DNA from: Bacteriovoracaceae bacterium
GTDB lineage: Bacteria; Bdellovibrionota; Bacteriovoracia; Bacteriovoracales; Bacteriovoracaceae
Assembly (NCBI GenBank): GCA_016784965.1
Contig: JADHTQ010000017.1
Coordinates: 1-64,000, forward strand
Length of the DNA: 64,000 nt
Direction of reading: 5' to 3'
Part shown: positions 9,371 through 18,440 of the stretch, piece after piece
Numbering within the stretch: position 1 is the first letter of the stretch
Layout: every line of letters begins with the position of its first letter
Notes under the pieces: model-generated
Database searches by the model: none
What the model was told of the DNA's origin: nothing
The model's input: the letters and a program-made list of their open reading frames with translations, nothing else
Program-made: the position numbers and the translations under genes

Positions 9371-12300
9371 TTAATTACGATCCATGTAGCGTTGCATATA
9401 TTTTCTTGAAATTATTCTAAATAAACTCAAGTCCGGATTTTTATGTATTCCCAATCCTTTAATATATAACTGATTGTAGCCTTTATTCTCGTCTTCATCT
9501 TTTTTAACAACTGCGCTACTACTCCTTTTTTCTTCTTCATCTAAAATTATTTTATTTTGGACTGCACTTTCCAAATTGTCATAAGATGAGTCTAAAGAAT
9601 CGTCTTCAGATGTATAAATATCGGATGCAGACACTTCAGTAGTAGGTCTTAGTGGGGTATATTCAACTGAAGTACCACTTTTAATCAGTTTTTGAATATT
9701 TAGCTCCCTCGCTGATATTGCATACACATTTTGAATGTAATTTTTGCGGTATAAATCAAAATTTAGGGGCCTTCGATTTGAGTTTACTCTGCGTCTGTTG
9801 ATTTCTGCTTCAAGCCTGTATCTCAACCTCTTCAAACCATCTCTTTTGCTGGCCAATTTATTCATATTATCCCAAGTCTCTTGATCAATGCCCCTTTTGT
9901 AACTAAAACCATCTCCAATCTTGGCGATGAGTTGTCTTGCTTCTAGAAAGTCTTTAGTAATATATCCGGCGTTGTATTCATTTACTACAGGCAGTCGTCC
10001 ACTTAATATCTTCGAAGTAGAATAGCATGTTCCATTTATACTGGTTGTACAAGGTAACTTTGGAAGCTTGAGAACATAATTACTCCGCTTGGCAGCGGCG
10101 TTTGCATTAAAAACATTAGCAAGTGAGCTCATAACAAATTTAGTGATCTTGGAAAATATGCTTTTAGGAGAAAAGTCATCCATAATATACGAGTTGCGCT
10201 TTTGCTCTCTTTCTTTCATTTTTAGCTCTTTGTGCAACTCTAATTTTCGATCTCTTCGCCAAAAAAGGGTATTTTCACCTTTTTGATGGTGATGTTCTAC
10301 AGTTTCTATCATTTCACTTCTTGCACTTGAGGTCATCCCCTGCACACATGAAAAGGTAGTGTCGACAGTTGATCTTCCAAAAAGACTTCCCGCAGTTCTA
10401 AGTAGGACATTTCCAGCCGCAGGACTATAGTGAGTACTGGCCAGTATTTGAGGATACGGAATGCCAGCATAGGCCTCACCAATCATCAAGCTATCAATTT
10501 CACAAAGAATTTTTTCTACAATGTTTGGGCCTATACATTTTTTGATTGGCATCAAAAAGGCATTGTCGCTTCCAAATACTCCTCCTAACCAAGCGGACGC
10601 CTGGGTTGCTCTTCTATTTACCGCTCCCCTTACAGAATTGTAAGCATTTGCTGTGTTTTCCATCCCTCGACTCGCCGAGTCTACTACTGAGTCATATGCA
10701 CCTGTTGTCGCACTCCAACCTCTGGCCATAGAAGCATCTAAATCTTTTTTATGTTGGGCTATAGATGTACCTCCAATCGTGGTATTACTTTCAAAATCAT
10801 TGATTTCATCTTCGACTACTCCTGCGCCTTGTTGGATCGACTCTGGCAACCATGGGGTATTTCTAATCGCTTTTGCTAGAGGTGCCACCGATTGATAAAT
10901 TGTGACAGCGGCATCAACTGCACCGATTACTTGTCCGACAACAGGTACAAAATACACTGCTCTTCTTGCGACTTGTCCTGCAGCCGTTTTTGCCATCCTA
11001 ACCGCTGCAACCTTAACTGCTTGTCGTGCAGCTGCTTTTTTAGCTGCGGCCTTTGTTGCTGCTTGAGTCGCTCTTTGAGCGGCCTTTTTTTGAGCTTTCT
11101 TACCAGCACCCTGTCGTGCTGCTTCTTGAGCTGCTCTTTGGCCGGCCTTTTTAGCGGCTTTTTTAGTACCCTTTTTTTTAGCATCCCTCACGGCCCTTCC
11201 AGCTTTCTCCTTAGTTTTCTTTTTTAATACAGAGAATTTTGTGGCCTTTTTAGATGCATATTTTTGCGCTCTACCCAAACTTGAATTATTCCTGAGTTGC
11301 CTTCGCTGCATCTCACCTAACGCCGCCTTGTTGGCAGCACGCCTTGCGATGATCGTTTTTATTTTACTTTTTGCTGCATTTTCCACGACTATGGCCGTTG
11401 CTTGTATGCCTGAATTAACGTAGCCTTTAGCTCCCTCTCTGCCTCTTTCTGTACCCGCTTCTAAACCAAAATTAGTGGCTATATTGTCTAGGGTTTCTTC
11501 CTCTGTGTGTGTCCCCGGTGCGCCCTCAGCAACACCTTGAACCCCTGCTTTTGATTGACCTGCTGCTTTTCCTGCTGTACTTAGCGTACCATCGATAATT
11601 GCCTTCCCCAGGGGCTTTCCAGCAGTACCGAGTACAATAGCGTAAGCACTATCGACAGGAATTTTAAAAAATTCTAAAAATTTAACAATTGGATTTTTAT
11701 CGGTAGAGGTAGTTATTAATTTTGATGAATGCACAGGTTTAATAAAAGAGTATGTATCTATCTCTTTACGAGCTCTAACATATTCAACATAAACTTCATG
11801 TTTTGCAATATTATAGAGAGGTTCTCTACTGCCACTAATAGCGCAATTGGCATTACACACAGTACTGCTGATCATACTCTGCATTTTACTTGTAGATTTT
11901 CTAATCCCTTTAAAGTAACTAACTAGCTCTTTTAGTTGCACTTTCATTAATTGCGCAAATGGAACTTTATGAGGGCCAACAGTAAGTTTGGTATATCCTT
12001 TTTGTTTTGCAATTTTAAGTTGTGGTACAACTTTTTGTTGATAATGTTGTTGCAAGCTCTTGAGACCCTTCTTCGCATTTTGGGCAAGCTTTGTTAGAGT
12101 GCCGTCAGCCCCTAAGTGTTGGATGTAGCCACAAGTGGACGACCATTCTTGACAGGATGATGTAGATTTTGCACAATCTCTTCCAATGCCGTGAATTTGT
12201 CCCATACCGTGGTCTGTATTTGCTGTACCACGCATTACATCCTGCCCAGATTTCACGGCATGGCTTGTATTAGCAGCTACCACTCCGTGCCCTTTTGACG

Positions 12301-12571
12301 TGCTGCCCATTTGGCAATACATATCCATCCGATCACAAACATTCTGCCCAGCACGACACTGCGTCTGATGATCGTTCATCTCAGATGCACTTTTGGAATG
12401 AGCAATATCCCCACCCATATAGCCATTTTTTTGCACCATCAATTGATCAGGATTAAAGCCAGTAGGAGCATTTGCAAGGGCCACACCACTAAAGATGAAC
12501 TGAAAAATGATTGAAAAAAACCAAACTAATCTACAACTTAGTGAAAAATACAAGTTCAATTTAGCTGACAT
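9371..12571 (-). CDS. Large secreted Ala/Lys-rich protein of unknown function
   Basis: A 1066-residue protein with an N-terminal signal peptide ending near SGVALANA. Residues 30-260 contain at least nine cysteines, including the pairs C-X4-C, C-X5-C and VCNANC. A block of roughly residues 400-560 is extremely rich in Ala, Lys, Arg and Gln (for example KKAAKKAGQRAAQEAAR) and ends in a hydrophobic segment (VYFVPVVGQVIGAVDAAVTIYQ). A Cys-poor tail rich in Glu and Ser follows. Several short stretches end in a small-residue A-x-A pattern (DSAYA, GEAYA, NANAAA). I recognise no family. The mix of a signal peptide, Cys-rich head, basic helical block and glycine-containing hydrophobic hairpin suggests a large surface or periplasmic structural protein. 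The start has GGAA upstream. Confidence 0.8.
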   Translation of the reverse strand: MSAKLNLYFSLSCRLVWFFSIIFQFIFSGVALANAPTGFNPDQLMVQKNGYMGGDIAHSKSASEMNDHQTQCRAGQNVCDRMDMYCQMGSTSKGHGVVAANTSHAVKSGQDVMRGTANTDHGMGQIHGIGRDCAKSTSSCQEWSSTCGYIQHLGADGTLTKLAQNAKKGLKSLQQHYQQKVVPQLKIAKQKGYTKLTVGPHKVPFAQLMKVQLKELVSYFKGIRKSTSKMQSMISSTVCNANCAISGSREPLYNIAKHEVYVEYVRARKEIDTYSFIKPVHSSKLITTSTDKNPIVKFLEFFKIPVDSAYAIVLGTAGKPLGKAIIDGTLSTAGKAAGQSKAGVQGVAEGAPGTHTEEETLDNIATNFGLEAGTERGREGAKGYVNSGIQATAIVVENAAKSKIKTIIARRAANKAALGEMQRRQLRNNSSLGRAQKYASKKATKFSVLKKKTKEKAGRAVRDAKKKGTKKAAKKAGQRAAQEAARQGAGKKAQKKAAQRATQAATKAAAKKAAARQAVKVAAVRMAKTAAGQVARRAVYFVPVVGQVIGAVDAAVTIYQSVAPLAKAIRNTPWLPESIQQGAGVVEDEINDFESNTTIGGTSIAQHKKDLDASMARGWSATTGAYDSVVDSASRGMENTANAYNSVRGAVNRRATQASAWLGGVFGSDNAFLMPIKKCIGPNIVEKILCEIDSLMIGEAYAGIPYPQILASTHYSPAAGNVLLRTAGSLFGRSTVDTTFSCVQGMTSSARSEMIETVEHHHQKGENTLFWRRDRKLELHKELKMKEREQKRNSYIMDDFSPKSIFSKITKFVMSSLANVFNANAAAKRSNYVLKLPKLPCTTSINGTCYSTSKILSGRLPVVNEYNAGYITKDFLEARQLIAKIGDGFSYKRGIDQETWDNMNKLASKRDGLKRLRYRLEAEINRRRVNSNRRPLNFDLYRKNYIQNVYAISARELNIQKLIKSGTSVEYTPLRPTTEVSASDIYTSEDDSLDSSYDNLESAVQNKIILDEEEKRSSSAVVKKDEDENKGYNQLYIKGLGIHKNPDLSLFRIISRKYMQRYMDRN

Positions 12572-12744
12572 GCAAGTTCCTTCTGCAAAACATTTACTAG
12601 ATAGTTATGATTTTAATATCATTTGCAATTTGCATATAGAGGGCAAATGTGTACCGTTTTAATAGCTTAAAGTTCACACAAAATTTACCGACAAGAATAG
12701 TGGAGTGTTACTCAATATAAACTTTTAAATTTAGGGGATGGGAC

Positions 12745-13923
12745 ATGTTACATTTTGTTATGGCCTTTTTTTTACTCAACATGCAATTGTTCTCATTTGT
12801 TTATGCAGGTGAAGCGTTAGGAGAAGTACACAACGTAAAAGAAGAAAATACGATTAAAAACCTGGAACAAATTGTACAAAAAAGTGAGCAATATATTGAG
12901 AGAAAGTTTCAGCTGTCTCTGGACTATAAAAAACAAAGACGACTGCTGGATTCTTTGACTAAGATTTATCAATCAAAAAAAGATAAGAAATTTATAAATA
13001 CCCTAAAAAGCAAAACACCAAACGTTGTAAGTAAAATTCAGCTGAAAGTAATACCACACGATAACACCATAGTTTTATCTGCAAAAGGGATTCCTGCCGC
13101 TATTAAAATTAAATCTGTCAATCCAGACCTTGGTATCTATACCATAAACGGACAAAAGTATGTTGTTTCTCCATTTGTAAATACTTATCTCGAAGACGAT
13201 TATAACTATGTCAGTAAAGCAATATTTGCGCCTAATGAAGTGAAAAATAGTGCCAGTTCTTTTTTAGAAAATGTAGTACTTTCCTCTGCACAGGCAAACG
13301 CTTCCACATATGCCTCCATAGCAGTTGGAGTCATTATTGCCGCACTTTTGATTGTAAAATTTGGTGCGATGGCGATGATCGCCCCCTTCATTGCTGGTGC
13401 GCTGGGAGTAACAGCATTAGTCACACACTTAACTGAAAAATCCAGAATTAATGGTAAATGTGCAAAAAGGGCGACAGATAAAAATAAAGATCTAGTAGAT
13501 AAGCTTAGAAAAAAATGCAAATTTAAACATCTAAAATCCAGCTTCAAAAGTATAAAAGACCAGTTAATTAAAGAAAAAATTGCATCCAAGGGCATGTTAG
13601 ATTCTATAATAAATGTATGGAATAAAAAGTTTGACCCTAAATATGTTGAAAATGTTGAACTGGTTAACTCGTGTGAAGATTTTGCTGCAACCCTTTTTGG
13701 CCGTGCTTCCAAAGGACTCAGCCAGTGTATCAATCAGCAAGACATGAAACAGCTTTGTAAATTTGTTGCTTATGCAAATCAATGTAATGACACTTTTAGA
13801 AAAAACTTTGCAAGTGGTAGTAATACGGACAAAGTTTATACTGGAATGAAACCTAAAAAAACTAATCAAAACCAAAAGGGCGGCGCATCGCAGCATCCAC
13901 CTGCTTCATCAAGCGACAGGTAA
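12745..13923 (+). CDS. Secreted protein with central hydrophobic segment
   Basis: This 392-residue protein is transcribed divergently from the large Ala/Lys-rich gene. It has a signal peptide (core 5-18, cut near VYAGEA) and a Lys/Gln-rich stretch to about residue 110. A segment at about 170-228 reads FLENVVLSSAQANAS and then a long Ala/Ile/Gly hydrophobic stretch that could form a hairpin in a membrane. The C-terminal third has several cysteines and a Lys/Gln/Ser/Pro tail. AGGGGATGGGAC precedes the ATG. No family recognised. The SAQANAS pattern just before the hydrophobic stretch resembles patterns in the neighbouring 1066-residue protein, so the pair may work together. Confidence 0.75.
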   Translation: MLHFVMAFFLLNMQLFSFVYAGEALGEVHNVKEENTIKNLEQIVQKSEQYIERKFQLSLDYKKQRRLLDSLTKIYQSKKDKKFINTLKSKTPNVVSKIQLKVIPHDNTIVLSAKGIPAAIKIKSVNPDLGIYTINGQKYVVSPFVNTYLEDDYNYVSKAIFAPNEVKNSASSFLENVVLSSAQANASTYASIAVGVIIAALLIVKFGAMAMIAPFIAGALGVTALVTHLTEKSRINGKCAKRATDKNKDLVDKLRKKCKFKHLKSSFKSIKDQLIKEKIASKGMLDSIINVWNKKFDPKYVENVELVNSCEDFAATLFGRASKGLSQCINQQDMKQLCKFVAYANQCNDTFRKNFASGSNTDKVYTGMKPKKTNQNQKGGASQHPPASSSDR

Positions 13924-13996
13924 CTATAATACCAATAATTTTAAAAAATTCATGATATGATACATATGATAACCTTTTTCAAGGGAGGGCGATCTA

Positions 13997-14521
13997 GTGG
14001 GTAAAAAACAAACAAAGCAGGCAAAGAAACTACAAAACTCCACAAAGACATATAGACCTGCTGGCTTTTTTATTAGGGCCACTGCCACATTTATTGATGG
14101 GCTATTATTTTGGTCCTTAAGTGCCTTCATAGCATTGATATTTCAGATAGTATTCAACTTTGACCAAGAGCTATATTTAACTCAACTAAAATTTCAAACA
14201 ATATCTGATCAAGATATGGTAGTCGGCTTGATCTTATACATGATAGTCATTGTGATTAACGTTTTGTCGATTTTTATGGTGTACTATTTATTTTATCACT
14301 TTAAATCTGCAACTCCTGGAAAAATTATTTGTGGTCTCAAAGTACTCAGAAGCGACAAAGATGAATCCATTGGCGCTATCGGGGTCATTATGAGAGAGTT
14401 TGTGGGTAAACTCATCAGTTGCATATTGCTTTTTATGGGCTTTTTTCTAGTGGCCATTCGGTCTGATAAAAAAGGGCTTCACGACTTTATCGCCAAGACC
14501 CGAGTTGTTGCTCAAAGATAA
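13997..14521 (+). CDS. RDD-family membrane protein
   Basis: A 174-residue inner-membrane protein of the RDD family, named for conserved Arg and two Asp. The sequence shows the opening RPAGFFIRATATFIDG, four predicted membrane segments (about 26-50, 73-97, 124-150 and the one preceding DKKGLHDFIAKTRVV) and the ATPGKIICGLKV loop. RDD proteins are of unclear function; some have been linked to ion transport. The GTG start at 13997 has a strong AGGGAGGG upstream. It lies 73 bases after the secreted protein gene. Confidence 0.8.
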   Translation: MGKKQTKQAKKLQNSTKTYRPAGFFIRATATFIDGLLFWSLSAFIALIFQIVFNFDQELYLTQLKFQTISDQDMVVGLILYMIVIVINVLSIFMVYYLFYHFKSATPGKIICGLKVLRSDKDESIGAIGVIMREFVGKLISCILLFMGFFLVAIRSDKKGLHDFIAKTRVVAQR

Positions 14522-14658
14522 GCAAAAAAATACCTAAAGAGATGCTTTAATTGGTCGAAAAGTAACCAACGATCGCTGCCACTTGGTACAGTTTGTGTAG
14601 GTGGTGGTGAGAGTTTTGGATATAAGAGACTAATTACCATTTGTTAAGGAGCGCCACT

Positions 14659-15021
14659 ATGTCACCTCATACAGTGTATAAACTTCCACAACATGAAGCA
14701 CATGAAGAAGATTATGATCAGTTTCCCAAACCAGATGCCTTATTGTATGTTTTAAAGTTCTCTGGCATTATTTTTTTAGTGGCAAACCTGGTACTATTTT
14801 TTACAGGTGTTGTTCTAACTAGTGGAATGATCGCTACTACCAAGCAAAATGTTTTAATTGGAACGTTTATGGTGGTGGGTGCCCCCTTTGGAGCTCTATT
14901 TAGCTATTTGATTTTTTGGGGCCTATCTAGCTGCTATCAACTATTAATTAGTATTGAGATTAATACAAGACACGGCTTTAGAAGTTGGACAAAAAGTCTC
15001 AAGCTATTTTTAAATAAATAG
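14659..15021 (+). CDS. Small two-TM membrane protein
   Basis: A 120-residue protein. I chose the ATG at 14659, which has AAGGAGCGCCACT in front; an upstream TTG lacks a site. After a soluble, His/Glu/Asp-rich start of about 35 residues there are two predicted membrane spans (about 37-61 and 71-97), then a short basic tail (RHGFRSWTKSLKLFLNK). No family recognised. It is separated from the RDD gene by about 140 bases and converges on pepP. Confidence 0.7.
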   Translation: MSPHTVYKLPQHEAHEEDYDQFPKPDALLYVLKFSGIIFLVANLVLFFTGVVLTSGMIATTKQNVLIGTFMVVGAPFGALFSYLIFWGLSSCYQLLISIEINTRHGFRSWTKSLKLFLNK

Positions 15022-15039
15022 GGTCTAAAAAAGTCAAAT

Positions 15040-16359
15040 TCACTCAGGTTCAGCTCTACAGGCATTTTCAATGTCTTCTATCGATTTGGGAGTACTTTGG
15101 GTTAAATTCTCTTTTCCATCTTTAGTGATAAGTATATCATCTTCGATTCTAATTCCAATTCCCCTAAACTCCTCTTTAGTTGTTTCATCATCAAGGGGAA
15201 TATAGATACCAGGCTCCACAGTAAAGACCATTCCCTCTTTAAATTGAATTTCTTCATCTTTTTCATTTTCAGAAGGGGTGTTATCGTGGACATCAACCCC
15301 CATCCAGTGCCCCAGGCCATGGGGGAAGTATTTTTTATACTTTTTTTCCTCCATATTTTCATCAACACTACCTTCAAGCAGCTTCAACTCAATCAACCCT
15401 TCGGTCATGATTCTTGCTGTAAAGTCATGGTTTTGATTTAAGGTGAGTCCGCAAGAAATATTATCAATTGCTTTAATTTGTGCATCCAACACTAACTGAT
15501 AAAGATCTCTTTGCACGGGAGTGAACTTGCCATTTACCGGAAAGGTTCTAGTTATATCACTTGCATAAAAGTTATACTCACAACCTGCATCAATTAATAC
15601 GAGCTCTCCATCAACTAGTAACATGTCATTGTTTTCATAATGAAGAGTGGTTGCATTATTGCCACCGGCAATGATGGTGCCATAGGCCGGTCCCTGTGCC
15701 CCTTCACATTTAAAAATATACTCCATCAAGGCCTGAAGGCGACTCTCATTCATTCCAGGTTTTGCTTGGGCCATGGCCATTTTATGGGCCTTATTAGATA
15801 TCTCACATGCCAACTTTATATTTTCAATCTCACTGCTATCTTTAAATAAGCGCAGCTTACCAATGACCGGTGTTAAGTCAATGAACTGCTCGGGAGAGCG
15901 GTGGCCAACTTTACTTCTTTTGGGAGATAATTTTCGACACTGATCAACCATTTTATTAAAGAAATTAGCATTGCAAAACAGATCAATATAAAGTTTTTTA
16001 TGACCTATTAGAAATTCAGATAACTTGCCATCCATCTCAGTCATCGGTATAACTTCATCGACTCCAGTCAGCTTCTGTACATCTGTTGCACTCATTCTTC
16101 TGCCCGTCCAAAGCTCAGTGTGAGGGTCATTGGGAGTTACAAACAAAATACTTTTTAAGCTTGCATGGTTATTACAAAGAACTAAAAGTGCGCCATCTTC
16201 GTTGTATCCGGTCAAGTAATGAAAGTTGCTGTCTTGCCTGAAAGGAAAGAGGGTGTCATGGCTTTTAGTTTTATAAGTAGCAGATGGGATTAGTGCTACC
16301 CCATCTGTCATGAGCGACAACAGTTTTTTGCGTCTATTGCTAAAAATTGATTTATTCAT
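15040..16359 (-). CDS. pepP: Xaa-Pro aminopeptidase
   Basis: This M24 metallopeptidase removes an N-terminal residue preceding proline. The 439-residue protein has an N-terminal creatinase-like domain and a pita-bread C-terminal domain with the five metal ligands Asp257, Asp268, His351, Glu382 and Glu406, in DAGCEYNF, SDITRTFP, GLGHWMG, VFTVEPG and GIRIEDD. I start it at ATG 16359, with AGGA ten bases upstream, rather than at a TTG three codons earlier. It is likely cytoplasmic and a single-gene unit on the minus strand. Confidence 0.93.
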   Translation of the reverse strand: MNKSIFSNRRKKLLSLMTDGVALIPSATYKTKSHDTLFPFRQDSNFHYLTGYNEDGALLVLCNNHASLKSILFVTPNDPHTELWTGRRMSATDVQKLTGVDEVIPMTEMDGKLSEFLIGHKKLYIDLFCNANFFNKMVDQCRKLSPKRSKVGHRSPEQFIDLTPVIGKLRLFKDSSEIENIKLACEISNKAHKMAMAQAKPGMNESRLQALMEYIFKCEGAQGPAYGTIIAGGNNATTLHYENNDMLLVDGELVLIDAGCEYNFYASDITRTFPVNGKFTPVQRDLYQLVLDAQIKAIDNISCGLTLNQNHDFTARIMTEGLIELKLLEGSVDENMEEKKYKKYFPHGLGHWMGVDVHDNTPSENEKDEEIQFKEGMVFTVEPGIYIPLDDETTKEEFRGIGIRIEDDILITKDGKENLTQSTPKSIEDIENACRAEPE

Positions 16360-16421
16360 CTTTTTCAAATCCTATTGGTTTGGCCTAATTGCTTTTTATC
16401 CTAAGTTTGGACAATTTTAAG

Positions 16422-17585
16422 TCAATATGAACAATATGTCACACTACCTACCACCTTCAATCTTTTTTTAACTTGAGGATGGGCAAAGTATATTTTACTA
16501 AGCCTTGTGTCATTTGTGACATAGGAAGATCCTGGCATAAGCTGCGTATTTTCACACAAATCATTTCTTAAGTTTATGCTCAAATAGGGAGCAATACTGA
16601 TCACTTCAGTAGAAAACCAATCGGCAAATGCTTCTTGAATTTGGTCTTTTTGAAATCCAGTTGGAGGATAATTTACCTTATTACAGGTGGGATTTAACTT
16701 CAAAGATAGGGCCAACTCTGCAGTTAGGCGCCCACGACTTACAAGTTCCTGCAAAGGTGTATCATCTCTGCGCTTTGCGTTGACACTATCTTTTGTTCTT
16801 AGACAACTGGTTACTTTTAAAAGAGGAAACTTGCCATCAAAAAAGGCCACCCAACGACAAGGATCAAATGAGTGACCTATTTCATGAGCAAAAACAGCAA
16901 AAATGGTTTCATCATTGCTATATTTTAGAGCTTTAATTCCAATATTAATCTCATTTGGAATCGGGTCATAAGCTATACCCCATTTAATAAACTCCAAAGG
17001 CATTTTTTCAAACTTTGAGCCTTTTAAAGATCTAAACCAATACAATTTGATTTTTTCAATTCTTTCAACTATCGCTTTTTTATCTTTGGCAGACAACGGC
17101 ATTTGGCCGACTTTTTTTATAGCGTATGTTTTGGCCTGCCCAAACAGATCTTGGTACTTTTTTTTAATATCCACAGAAAATGTTAATGCATTAACCTCTT
17201 GTAAGAAGTTTTCAATTATGGCATTTAGTTCTTGGTTATTCAGAGGATATTTATTAATAACAAAGTTTTCAAGGTAGTACTTACGCCACAAAATACTCAT
17301 CTGTTTAAAATTTTTATCCGAGAGGTTTCTTTTTTTTATCCACCTAAGTATTATAGGACTTTCGGCATTGATTAGTTTAACAAGAATTTGATCTGCTGGG
17401 CCTTTAATTAGTGGGTGATTTGAAAGAGCAGACCGTCTATCATCAATTTTTTTTAAAATTTGCTTATAAGAAGGACTTGTTAGCTCCTGATGATTTTGGC
17501 ACCACTGCTGTGCTGGCAGGGGTCTTGAAATAATTAGTAAAGCAGTGATTAAAAAAGCTGCTGCTTCCTTATTAAAGTTCATCAT
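16422..17585 (-). CDS. Secreted HExxH metallopeptidase, M13-like motifs
   Basis: A 387-residue protein with a signal peptide (core about 8-20, cut near LPAQQ) and a zinc-peptidase motif HEIGHSFDP at 234-242. A downstream EAFAD at 318-322 is placed as the third zinc ligand and Asp of gluzincins. HEIGHxFD plus ExxAD resembles the M13 neprilysin catalytic site, but family M13 members are nearly twice as long, so this is a short relative or a convergent form. Four or five cysteines in the mature part would suit the periplasm or outside. Two in-frame ATGs stand together at the start with AAGGTG upstream. For a predatory lifestyle a secreted protease would be natural, but that is inference. Confidence 0.72.
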   Translation of the reverse strand: MMNFNKEAAAFLITALLIISRPLPAQQWCQNHQELTSPSYKQILKKIDDRRSALSNHPLIKGPADQILVKLINAESPIILRWIKKRNLSDKNFKQMSILWRKYYLENFVINKYPLNNQELNAIIENFLQEVNALTFSVDIKKKYQDLFGQAKTYAIKKVGQMPLSAKDKKAIVERIEKIKLYWFRSLKGSKFEKMPLEFIKWGIAYDPIPNEINIGIKALKYSNDETIFAVFAHEIGHSFDPCRWVAFFDGKFPLLKVTSCLRTKDSVNAKRRDDTPLQELVSRGRLTAELALSLKLNPTCNKVNYPPTGFQKDQIQEAFADWFSTEVISIAPYLSINLRNDLCENTQLMPGSSYVTNDTRLSKIYFAHPQVKKRLKVVGSVTYCSY

Positions 17586-17685
17586 ATGTTCACCTTATAA
17601 AGATTTAATTTTGATTATTTTTGCATAGATAAAAGAAGCTTACAATAGACATTTGAGGTACAATTTTAATATCAAAGGAATATAA

Positions 17686-18438
17686 ATGTATCAAGTGAAA
17701 AGACTCAGTAAGTATAGAACCGTTGTCAACAATGTACTTAGAATGTCTCTACCTAATAGCTATCCCATTCACATGAACACTCAAGTTGACATAGAGTCCC
17801 TGCTGGAATTTAAAAAGAGCAAAAAGCTTGGCATGAATGCTATTTTAACTAAAGCAATTGCCGACACAATTGTAGACAATCCCAAATTTAAAGTTCTTGG
17901 CAGTGTTTTGCAAAAAAATATTTTGGGACAGAAATTAGTAGTATTTGATCACGTCTCCTTTTCTATTGCAATAGATACTACCTATGAAGACGAGATGGTG
18001 GCCTCTACTTATTTGCTGGAAAATGTTGATTGCAAGTCATTAGAAGAAGTTGATAAAGAGCTTACTCCTATTAACAATCTTAAGGCCTCTGAGTTACCTG
18101 TCTTTAAATTGTTAAAATTTCTGTTGCCACTGCCCTCTTGGATGCAAAGATCCCTGTTTTATTTAAACTCTATGATTCCACGAGATAAAGCTATTACATT
18201 AGGTAGTATTGGATTTTCCAACTTGGGTAAAGGAAGTATTCATTCGTTTTTCCCCCTTTCTCCCAAAACCATAATGTTTGGCATCGGAGGAACTCATCAA
18301 CGTGTAGTGCTCAAAGATGAAAAAGCAATAAATCACACATTTTTAACCATCAATATTACATTTAACCATTTTGTAGTGGATGGTAAGATCTGTAGTGAGT
18401 TTTTAACATCACTTAAACAAAGGTTGGAGGCATTTTAA
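17686..18438 (+). CDS. Stand-alone E2-type acyltransferase domain
   Basis: The 250-residue sequence looks like the catalytic domain of a 2-oxo acid dehydrogenase E2 without lipoyl or subunit-binding domains. SIGFSNLGKGSIHSFFPLS corresponds to the E2 segment before the active site, and FNHFVVDG (His228, Asp232) corresponds to the DHRxxDG motif. The substrate is unknown, but the family moves acyl groups through CoA or chloramphenicol-acetyltransferase-like chemistry. The gene ends 2 bases before the RND exporter start, so the two are co-translated. This suggests acylation of a lipid or small molecule that the exporter then handles. The ATG has AAAGGA upstream. Confidence 0.72.
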   Translation: MYQVKRLSKYRTVVNNVLRMSLPNSYPIHMNTQVDIESLLEFKKSKKLGMNAILTKAIADTIVDNPKFKVLGSVLQKNILGQKLVVFDHVSFSIAIDTTYEDEMVASTYLLENVDCKSLEEVDKELTPINNLKASELPVFKLLKFLLPLPSWMQRSLFYLNSMIPRDKAITLGSIGFSNLGKGSIHSFFPLSPKTIMFGIGGTHQRVVLKDEKAINHTFLTINITFNHFVVDGKICSEFLTSLKQRLEAF

Positions 18439-18440
18439 AA

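Noticed and set aside
10892-11227. Cys/Leu/Ser-rich plus-strand frame opposite the Ala/Lys block
   Set aside because: It is the complement shadow of the Ala/Lys codons and has an abnormal composition.
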